Shown one piece after another: positions 5,920 through 12,004 of a stretch of DNA of 12,004 nt (its first letter is position 1; each line of letters begins with the position of its first letter). The stretch is taken from assembly GCA_937893145.1 (NCBI GenBank), contig CALBJW010000068.1:1-12004 (forward strand), given 5' to 3'. The translations under genes and the position numbers were made by a program. The DNA comes from an uncultured Prevotellaceae bacterium (lineage in GTDB: Bacteria > Bacteroidota > Bacteroidia > Bacteroidales > Bacteroidaceae). Under the pieces are notes generated by a model. It was not told the origin of the DNA. It searched no databases and worked only from the letters and a program-made list of their open reading frames with translations.

Positions 5920-8862
5920 ATGAAAAAACTCTTTCTAACCTCAGTCCTTGTGGCTACTGCAGCATCAACATTTGCTCAGGTGTCGCCAAAGGTGAAGCCA
6001 GATGCTCTTGTGTCTGGAGAGAAGTATGTGCTCGTGAATAAGGCACAGACAGTAAATCAATTTACAAGTCGTACAAGTTGGGATGGCGCTCTCTATTTCT
6101 TAGGAGAGGAAGAATCGCAGTATGTTCAGTATGCCCTTACCGCTCAGAAGAACGAGGATGGCTCGTGGTCGTTCTCACTTCCTACAGAGGACGGTGGATT
6201 GAACTACATGGTTCTGCCAGAGGGTAGTGCTAATGTGAATGTCAATTCTGCTTCTCCTGCAAAGTGGATTCTCGATGCAAAGGCAGACAACTTCTATCAG
6301 CTCATCGTAGGTGAAGGCAACAACCGTGCTGCCATGAGTGCTGCTGGCAATGGTGAGACTTGCACTCCAACGGGTGATGTGCGTATGCACCTCAATGCTG
6401 GAGGCCAGTACTTCTGTGTGACATACTACGGTGGTCCTTGGTTCCCTGACTGTTTTGGTGGCATCAACAATACCGACAACGAAGCGGATGGCAGCCTTCA
6501 GTTTGCAGCTAACGACTCCATTTCGTTCAACTGGGGATTTGTGAAGACAGAGAATATCCCTGCATACTACGAGGATATGCAGTATGTGTCTCTCCTCAAT
6601 AATTATTATTCTGCATATTGCAGCAAGGAAGGTTATGAGAAGGGATTCCTCCTTACATTTAATAAGGTGGCAGACTTGTACAAGAACAGTAACGACCTGA
6701 CACCATCACAGCTTTCGGAGATTCTCGATGGTAAGGCAGACCTCTGCCGTGAGATTGAGAATGCCATTGCTCTCAACGAATTGGACGATGCAGACCTCGC
6801 TGCCGCTATCGAAGCAGCACAGAAGTGTTTCGATGAGGCAGCAGAGAAGGAAGCCGTTGAGAATGCCACAAAGGCATTGAAGGATGCAGAGATGACATAT
6901 ATACGTGTAACTGGTGACATGACTTCGCTCGGAAAGAATATGTCGTTTGAGGACCTCAGTGCTCAGGGCGGCACACAGACCACAGGCGTTGCAGGTGCTC
7001 CATACGGATGGAATGTGTATGTGAACGGAAAGCAGGTGAAAACTGCTGACGAGGTGAGAGGTGCTGGCATTCCAAACTGGCATGGTGTCAACTCGGATTG
7101 CGAAGGTGAGGTGAAGACTGGTAACTATGGTTTCGGCATTTGGGCAGGCAACATCCCAGAATACGAATTGTCGCAGACTATCGTAGGTCTTGAAACTGGT
7201 ACTTACGAGATTACTGCAGGACTTATGGCTGGTTCGAATGGTAACGGAAGCCGCTTGACTACTCAGCGTTTGTTTGGTAACATGAACTCGTGCTACTATG
7301 GTTGTCAGGACGATTACAACACTGATGTTCTCAACAAGTCGGAGAACTACACATTTGCTAACAACCCAATTATCATGACAGATAGCGAGATGCGTCCAGT
7401 CTCTGTACGTGCTTTCGTATATGATGGCAAGCTCACATTCGGTATTCGCACTAATGGCAATTTCGCAGCAAACAACCGTTCGGAAAGCAACCCTTCGGGT
7501 GGTGATGGATGGTTCAAGACTGATAACTTCAGAATTAAGAACCTTGGTTATGATGCAGATGATGCTATCGCTGTTTATAAGTCGTATGCTGATGTCCTCG
7601 AGAACTACTTGAATGACAATGTTGCTATGGCTGGTGTGATGAAGGAAAAACTTGAATCTATACTCTCAGAACAGGACGAACTCACAGCCGACAACTCACA
7701 GGAAGAGATTGTTGAAGGCATCAAGTGGGCTGTATCAATATTTGGAGAGGTGGAAGCATCGGTTGAGGCATACGATCGTCTTCATGCAGCCATCGAGAAG
7801 CATCATGACTACCTCATGCAGTATGAATCAAAACCAGGTGCAGGTATCTATTCGGATGTCATCATGGATGCTGAGGCAGCATACGAGGATGGAACAGCAG
7901 AAGATGAGGCTGCAGTAGAGGAAATCATCAACCAGCTCGAAGAAGCACTTGAGGCTTGTGTCAAGAGTGACGCTATAGAAGAGGGTGATGATGTGACATA
8001 CTACATCCAGAACCCATCATTCGAGGATCTTAGTGCTCAGGGTGGTGGCGAATCAAGCAGTGTGGCAAATGCTCCTAAGGGCTGGAACATGTATATTGAT
8101 GGCGTAAAGTGTTCTACAGTTGGCGAAATCAACGAGGCTGGTATCAATGCTTGGTGTGCAATCAACAATGGTGATGATATCGATGTGACTCTTGAGGATG
8201 GTACAACAGTCAATCATCAGTACTCAGATGGTACTCATCTCTGGGGTATCTGGAACGCTACAATCCCAGAAGTAGAACTCTCACAGACTATCAGCGGTCT
8301 TCCTGCAGGTACTTACACACTCTCTTGTGATGTGCTTATCCAGTACAACTGGGCTGGCAACTGTCTTACTACTCAGCGTATCTTTGCAAACGAATATACT
8401 GCTATGTATTCTTCTGCTGACAACTATGGCGAAAATATTCCAGAAGATGCTCTCCACTCAGCAGATATCGACAGCCAGAACCCTGATGCAACTGTAAAGC
8501 ACCTTGTGTATGCAGGTTACCAGTGTGAAGCACCTCGTTCAGACTATTCTAATACAGTAAGCCTCACATTCGGTCTTGCAGAAAAGGGAGACATCAAGAT
8601 TGGTTTCCGTACAAGCAACATCGGTTATGATGGTACTCCACTCGACTCTGGTAAGGGCTGGTTCAAACTCGATAATTTCCGTCTTACATACGACTCGGCA
8701 GAAATCCCTGCAGCATCGGAGATTACAGACATCATGAATGTTGAGACTGCTAACACTTCAGCTACTGAATACTATTCACTCAGCGGTATTCGTATGAATG
8801 CTCCGCAGAAGGGTGTCTATATAGTTAAAAAGAACGGCAGGTTAATTAAGATTAGTTATTAA
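5920..8862 (+). CDS. Large secreted protein with duplicated beta-sandwich-like module and type IX-like tail; function unknown
   Basis: I do not recognise a named family over the whole length. The 980-residue precursor has a signal peptide (residues 1-19/20, STFAQ). Residues about 25-210 form a beta-rich domain (GEKYVLVNKA, KWILDA, FYQLIV) that is reminiscent of beta-trefoil lectin-like folds, at low confidence. Two homologous modules follow, about 339-541 and 697-924. Each opens with FEDLSAQGG and shares 'GWN-x-Y-x-x-G', 'LSQTI-x-GL-x-x-GTY', 'LTTQR-x-F' and a closing GWFK-x-DNFR. Each is preceded by a helical, acidic spacer (about 255-328 and 548-688; DLAAAIEAAQKCFDEAAEKE, AVEEIINQLEEALEA) resembling FIVAR-type helices. 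The C-terminus (950-980: YYSLSGIRM, then KGVYIVKKNGR) looks like the short type IX sorting-like tail of Prevotella-type proteins. No glycosidase signature was found, so a surface carbohydrate-binding or adhesive role beside the GH27 enzyme is the best guess. Confidence 0.8.
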   Translation: MKKLFLTSVLVATAASTFAQVSPKVKPDALVSGEKYVLVNKAQTVNQFTSRTSWDGALYFLGEEESQYVQYALTAQKNEDGSWSFSLPTEDGGLNYMVLPEGSANVNVNSASPAKWILDAKADNFYQLIVGEGNNRAAMSAAGNGETCTPTGDVRMHLNAGGQYFCVTYYGGPWFPDCFGGINNTDNEADGSLQFAANDSISFNWGFVKTENIPAYYEDMQYVSLLNNYYSAYCSKEGYEKGFLLTFNKVADLYKNSNDLTPSQLSEILDGKADLCREIENAIALNELDDADLAAAIEAAQKCFDEAAEKEAVENATKALKDAEMTYIRVTGDMTSLGKNMSFEDLSAQGGTQTTGVAGAPYGWNVYVNGKQVKTADEVRGAGIPNWHGVNSDCEGEVKTGNYGFGIWAGNIPEYELSQTIVGLETGTYEITAGLMAGSNGNGSRLTTQRLFGNMNSCYYGCQDDYNTDVLNKSENYTFANNPIIMTDSEMRPVSVRAFVYDGKLTFGIRTNGNFAANNRSESNPSGGDGWFKTDNFRIKNLGYDADDAIAVYKSYADVLENYLNDNVAMAGVMKEKLESILSEQDELTADNSQEEIVEGIKWAVSIFGEVEASVEAYDRLHAAIEKHHDYLMQYESKPGAGIYSDVIMDAEAAYEDGTAEDEAAVEEIINQLEEALEACVKSDAIEEGDDVTYYIQNPSFEDLSAQGGGESSSVANAPKGWNMYIDGVKCSTVGEINEAGINAWCAINNGDDIDVTLEDGTTVNHQYSDGTHLWGIWNATIPEVELSQTISGLPAGTYTLSCDVLIQYNWAGNCLTTQRIFANEYTAMYSSADNYGENIPEDALHSADIDSQNPDATVKHLVYAGYQCEAPRSDYSNTVSLTFGLAEKGDIKIGFRTSNIGYDGTPLDSGKGWFKLDNFRLTYDSAEIPAASEITDIMNVETANTSATEYYSLSGIRMNAPQKGVYIVKKNGRLIKISY

Positions 8863-8893
8863 ACCTTTTTGCATTTCGCGTTGTCAAAAAGGG

Positions 8894-8941
8894 AAAGGCT
8901 CTAATGCCATCATTCTGTGTACGATGGCATAGAGCCTTTTT
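8894..8941 (+). terminator. Strong intrinsic terminator between the 980-residue protein gene and the GH27 gene
   Basis: AAAGGCTCT-A-ATGCCATC (8894-8911) pairs with GATGGCAT-AGAGCC plus T-run (8923-8940). This gives a 17-bp stem with one bulged A, an 11-base loop and a T5 tract, as in a rho-independent terminator. It begins 31 bases after the stop at 8862 and ends only 39 bases before the GH27 start, so it either insulates the two genes or attenuates read-through. Confidence 0.85.
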
Positions 8942-8979
8942 ATTGGAAATGAACAATCTAACAAACCATAAAAATAAGT

Positions 8980-11076
8980 ATGAAACATTTATTATCTACT
9001 ATCTTCTGCTCGTGTGCTTTCCTTTGCCTGAGTTTAGGCGTTAAGGCACAGGACGACATGGCTACTTTCCGCACATGGGCTATGACTCCACCGATGGGAT
9101 GGAACTCATGGGACTGCTATTACTCAAGTGTCAACGAAGAACTCACCATGCAGAATGCGAAGTATCTCGTTGGCAACGACCTCGTGAAGTATGGTTGGGA
9201 ATATGTGGTCATCGACATTCGTTGGTATGCCAATCACCCGTCACTCGGTGGTGGCAACTACAATCAACAGGGCACTCAGGACTGTGTTCTTGATGAATAT
9301 GGTCGTTATCTCCCTTCTCCAAGTCGTTTCCCTTCTTGTATGGTTGATGGAAAGAATGAAGGATTCAAAGCTCTTGCCGATTCTCTCCATAATATGGGAC
9401 TGAAGTTCGGCATCCACATCATGCGTGGACTGCCAAAATATATCGTCGGAAAAGAATCGAAGTACAAGCTTCTTGGAAGTGAATCGACTCCTTGGAATCA
9501 GGTGTATTCAAGCACTACTCCTGCTTGCACTTGGCTCAAGGATAACCTCACGGTTCGTAACAATCAGTATGGACAGATGTACTACAACAGCATCATGGAC
9601 CTCTATGCCTCTTGGGGGGTAGATTTCATCAAGGTTGATGATTTGAGTCGTCCGTTCTATACAGACGAGATTCGTATGATTCGTAAGGCTATCGACCAGT
9701 GTGGTCGTCCTATAGTTCTTTCGCTCAGTCCTGGTAAGACTCAGTTCAAATATGTGGACGACTGTCATGAGAATGCTAATATGTGGCGTATGATGGACGA
9801 CCTCTGGGACTCGTGGAGTGCGGTGGACCTTGTGTTCAACGAGGCGGCAGAATGGGCAAAGCACCATCAGGTGGGTAACTATGCCGACTGTGATATGCTT
9901 CCTCTGGGCAGAATATCGATGACTGTGGCTGACAAGGGATATTGCAATAGGGACCTTGGGCGTTGGACTCGACTCACAAAGGATGAGCAATACACGATGA
10001 TGACTCTTTGGGGCATCTGCCATTCGCCTCTCTTCTTCGGTGGTGAGATGACAAAGAACGATGATTTCACCCTCTCGCTTCTCACGAATGAGGAGTACCA
10101 CAGGATGCACAAGTATGCTGTTGGGGCTCGTGAGGTGGTGAGTGATGAAGACAAGGGACAGGTGGCGTGGACAAGCACCGAACCTGAGACTGGCGACAGG
10201 TATCTTGCCCTATTCCAGCGCGACAATACCCGATGGATAGTGAACAGTAAGGCTCTCTACAGGAGCGAGACTGTGGCTTACACTACGGATGGTCATGCTG
10301 TACATGCTGATGTGGAACTCCCTGAAGGCACAAAGACTCTGGTGCTTGTGGTGGATGATGGTGGCGACAACTGGAACTACGACCACGGCGACTGGATAGA
10401 GCCTACCCTTGTGCTTCGCGACGGAACGGAGGTGCCTCTAACTGGCAAGTATCTCACTCGCACATATACCAAGTCTTATTTCAACAAGGTGACAGAGAAC
10501 AAGAATGTCAGCAATGGTGGTAAGATGAAGGTGCTGGGCAAGACATACGACCGTGGATTCTCGATGGATGCTAATGCAGCCTTGTTCTTCACTATTCCCG
10601 ATGACCTTGATGTGGTTCGATTCAAGGGAATGGGTGCGGCAGACGATAGCGGCATCAATCAGCCTAATGCCACTACAAGCGTTCGATTCATGGTGTTTGC
10701 GGAAAATCCTTTGACAAGCGAACAGAAGGAAACTGGTGTTGCTGACAAGTCGTTTGTGTTCGACCTCACTCAGCTTGGTTATGATGCTAACGAACAGGTT
10801 TCGCTGTATGACATTTGGAAGAAGGAGAATGCAGGAACTGTGTCTGGCACTATCACGGTGGAGATACCGAGTCACGGAGCAAAACTGTACCGCCTCAGCT
10901 GCAAGAATGCTTCTGCCATCGAGGGCGTGAAGCAGGAGGCTGAGGGGTGTCAGGGATGCGTTTCAAGTTGTGGAGCAAGTGCAAAGGACATGACTTATAA
11001 TCTCTCAGGTCGTCAGGTCGCAGCAGATACTAAGGGTTTGATAATAAGAAATGGAAGTAAGATAATGAATAGGTAA
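8980..11076 (+). CDS. GH27 alpha-galactosidase-family glycoside hydrolase with NPCBM-like insertion
   Basis: The 698-residue precursor has a signal peptide (residues 1-23, GVKAQ). Residues about 33-385 are the GH27 TIM barrel: TPPMGWNSWD at its start, YVVIDIRWY, KFGIHIMRG, the nucleophile in FIKVDD (Asp220, second residue after Lys218) and the acid/base in WRMMDDLWDSW (Asp274, four residues after Arg270, as in plant and human enzymes). GH27 enzymes release terminal alpha-galactose, some beta-L-arabinopyranose; the exact sugar is not decidable here. The C-terminal beta-domain starts near 395 (YLALFQRDN) and resumes at about 592-640 (SFVFDLTQLGYD, SLYDIW, PSHGAKLYRLS). Between them, about 430-585, lies an NPCBM-like carbohydrate-binding segment (LVLVVDDGGDNWNYDHGDW; GFSMDANAALFF). 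A cysteine-rich linker (657-664) and a short type IX-like tail (672-698) end the protein. It is probably periplasmic or surface-exposed. No good promoter of its own is visible between the terminator and the start. Confidence 0.9.
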   Translation: MKHLLSTIFCSCAFLCLSLGVKAQDDMATFRTWAMTPPMGWNSWDCYYSSVNEELTMQNAKYLVGNDLVKYGWEYVVIDIRWYANHPSLGGGNYNQQGTQDCVLDEYGRYLPSPSRFPSCMVDGKNEGFKALADSLHNMGLKFGIHIMRGLPKYIVGKESKYKLLGSESTPWNQVYSSTTPACTWLKDNLTVRNNQYGQMYYNSIMDLYASWGVDFIKVDDLSRPFYTDEIRMIRKAIDQCGRPIVLSLSPGKTQFKYVDDCHENANMWRMMDDLWDSWSAVDLVFNEAAEWAKHHQVGNYADCDMLPLGRISMTVADKGYCNRDLGRWTRLTKDEQYTMMTLWGICHSPLFFGGEMTKNDDFTLSLLTNEEYHRMHKYAVGAREVVSDEDKGQVAWTSTEPETGDRYLALFQRDNTRWIVNSKALYRSETVAYTTDGHAVHADVELPEGTKTLVLVVDDGGDNWNYDHGDWIEPTLVLRDGTEVPLTGKYLTRTYTKSYFNKVTENKNVSNGGKMKVLGKTYDRGFSMDANAALFFTIPDDLDVVRFKGMGAADDSGINQPNATTSVRFMVFAENPLTSEQKETGVADKSFVFDLTQLGYDANEQVSLYDIWKKENAGTVSGTITVEIPSHGAKLYRLSCKNASAIEGVKQEAEGCQGCVSSCGASAKDMTYNLSGRQVAADTKGLIIRNGSKIMNR

Positions 11077-11089
11077 GAGGGGAGAGAGT

Positions 11090-11215
11090 GTGAAAAGTGA
11101 AAAGTGAAGAGTGAAGAATTTCCTACCGGACGAGAATGTCCTCTGTTTTGCCAGGTGCAGCGTAAACTGCTCTTGCACCAAGGCGGTAGCAAATTCTTCA
11201 CTTTTCACTTTTCAC
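11090..11215. repeat. Intergenic inverted-repeat element with heptad-repeat arms and two inner hairpins
   Basis: Positions 11097-11127 and 11185-11215 form a 31-bp inverted repeat with 29 Watson-Crick pairs, one G-U wobble and one C-C mismatch in the plus-strand RNA. The outer part of each arm is built from heptads: GTGAAAA twice then GTGAAGA twice on the left (11090-11117), and three complementary heptads on the right. The 57-base interior holds GGAC/GTCC (11128-11131 with 11138-11141) and a longer hairpin, GCC-x-GGTGCA (11150-11159) with TGCACC-xx-GGC (11174-11184), so the whole can fold as a three-way junction. It sits between the convergent GH27 and MscS genes. There is no good T-tract, so it is not a classical terminator, though it could act as a bidirectional one. 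It may be a repeated, MITE- or REPIN-like unit. Confidence 0.8.
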
Positions 11216-11236
11216 TTATAAGCGGAGCTTATACAC

Positions 11237-12004
11237 TTACTTCATGTGAACATCAATCTGCTGGAATGGAATCTGGATACCTGCAGCTGTGAGTTCCTTG
11301 TATATCTTTTCAGTAGTGTCGCCCATTACTGGCCAGTAGTCGCCGAAGGTAGTCCATGCACGGAACTGGATGGTGATGGAACTTGCTCCCATTGCAATCA
11401 TTGGAGTTCCTTCAAGGCGGGTGATGCGAGGGTCGCTCGCTGCAATCTTGCCCAGTATAGCACGTACATCATCTGGGTTTGTACCGTAGGCAACCTCTAC
11501 GTTGATGTCGGCACGGCGAAGTTCTGATGCTGAATAGACACGCATTGCACCTGTAGAGATAGAACCGTTAGGGATGATGATGGTCTGGTTGTCAACTGTG
11601 GTGAGGATGGTGTTGAAAATCTGAATGCCCTTGACCACACCGCTGAAGCCCTGTGCCTCGATGAAGTCACCAACCTTGTAAGGACGGAAGAGGAGAATCA
11701 TGACTCCACCTGCGAAGTTCTGGAGTGTGCCTGAAAGTGCCATACCGATGGCAACACCAGCACCTGCGAAGAGACCTACGAATGTGCTTGTCTCGATGCC
11801 GAGAATGCTGATAAGCACGATGGCAAGGAGAAGGTTGAGGGATACGGAGATGAGACTGTCTGTGAATGAAGTGAGCGAAGCATCTACTTCACGCTTCTTC
11901 ATGATGGCTGTGACAAGTTTGCAGATGTGCTTTACGATGAAACGACCAACGATGAACACGATGATGGCAACGAGTACCTTCTGGCCAAATGTGCTGAGGT
12001 TCTT
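11237..12004 (-). CDS. MscS-family mechanosensitive ion channel, N-terminus outside window
   Basis: The frame is open from the right edge (KNLSTFGQKVLVAIIV) to the TAA at 11237-11239, giving 255 residues. A GTG at 11959 is a possible start, but the frame stays open and family-like upstream, so the gene is treated as cut by the edge, probably missing some 20-40 residues. Visible are a transmembrane helix at the edge, a second one (SLISVSLNLLLAIVLISILG), and the pore-lining TM3 with its glycine/alanine pattern (GAGVAIGMALSGTLQNFAGG). The MscS beta-domain signature follows (FRPYKVGDFIEA, then TVDNQTIIIPNGSI), then the C-terminal alpha/beta vestibule (ADINVEVAYG, IQFRAWT). Such inner-membrane channels open under membrane tension and release solutes on hypo-osmotic shock. 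The gene converges on the GH27 gene across the inverted-repeat element. Confidence 0.92.
   Translation of the reverse strand, partial: KNLSTFGQKVLVAIIVFIVGRFIVKHICKLVTAIMKKREVDASLTSFTDSLISVSLNLLLAIVLISILGIETSTFVGLFAGAGVAIGMALSGTLQNFAGGVMILLFRPYKVGDFIEAQGFSGVVKGIQIFNTILTTVDNQTIIIPNGSISTGAMRVYSASELRRADINVEVAYGTNPDDVRAILGKIAASDPRITRLEGTPMIAMGASSITIQFRAWTTFGDYWPVMGDTTEKIYKELTAAGIQIPFQQIDVHMK

Noticed and set aside
9508..10110. 200-codon open frame on the minus strand within the GH27 gene
   Set aside because: It overlaps the catalytic barrel on the opposite strand and has no plausible start context or family signature.
11090..11215. CRISPR-like reading of the GTGAAAA/GTGAAGA heptads
   Set aside because: The units are 7 bases long, contiguous and arranged as arms of an inverted repeat, with no spacers.
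11957..11959. GTG at 11959 as the true start of the MscS gene
   Set aside because: The frame continues open to the window edge and the upstream residues extend a hydrophobic helix as expected for MscS, so the gene is more likely cut by the edge.

Overview
The window looks like a piece of chromosome from a Bacteroidales bacterium, most likely a Prevotella-type organism. This is inferred from four things. There are perfect matches to the Bacteroidetes -7 promoter box TANNTTTG. A beta-propeller sensor regulator of the type this group uses for glycan sensing is present. Secreted carbohydrate-active proteins end in short type IX-secretion-like tails. Leaders are A-rich, mostly without Shine-Dalgarno sequences. 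No species assignment is possible from the sequence alone.

Layout. Positions 1-678 (minus) hold a thioredoxin-type arsenate reductase/low-molecular-weight phosphatase overlapping the start of a GNAT acetyltransferase that runs off the left edge. Positions 776-1954 (minus) encode a secreted CE1-type esterase with its own good promoter. Positions 2124-2843 (plus) encode a DUF554/YqgA-like membrane protein. Positions 2896-5727 (minus) encode a transmembrane regulator with a periplasmic propeller and a cytoplasmic AraC-type DNA-binding domain, but no histidine kinase or receiver. Divergent from it, 5920-8862 (plus) encodes a 980-residue secreted protein with a duplicated, unrecognised module. A strong hairpin terminator follows, then 8980-11076 (plus), a GH27 alpha-galactosidase-family enzyme with an NPCBM-like insertion. 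The right end (11237-12004, minus) is an MscS-type mechanosensitive channel, incomplete at its N-terminus. No intergenic gap exceeds 300 bases; the largest are 5728-5919, 1955-2123 and 11077-11236.

How the genes may work together. The regulator, the 980-residue protein and the GH27 enzyme form a plausible carbohydrate-response unit: a surface or periplasmic sugar sensor reads out directly on DNA and controls a divergent secreted binding protein and an alpha-galactosidase. No SusC/SusD pair lies in the window. The esterase, DUF554 protein, arsenate reductase and channel look like independent neighbours.

The items most worth a second look are the kinase-less sensor-regulator, the duplicated secreted protein, the apparently permuted NPCBM half-motifs inside the GH27 enzyme, and a 126-bp intergenic element at 11090-11215 that can fold as a long stem carrying two inner hairpins.
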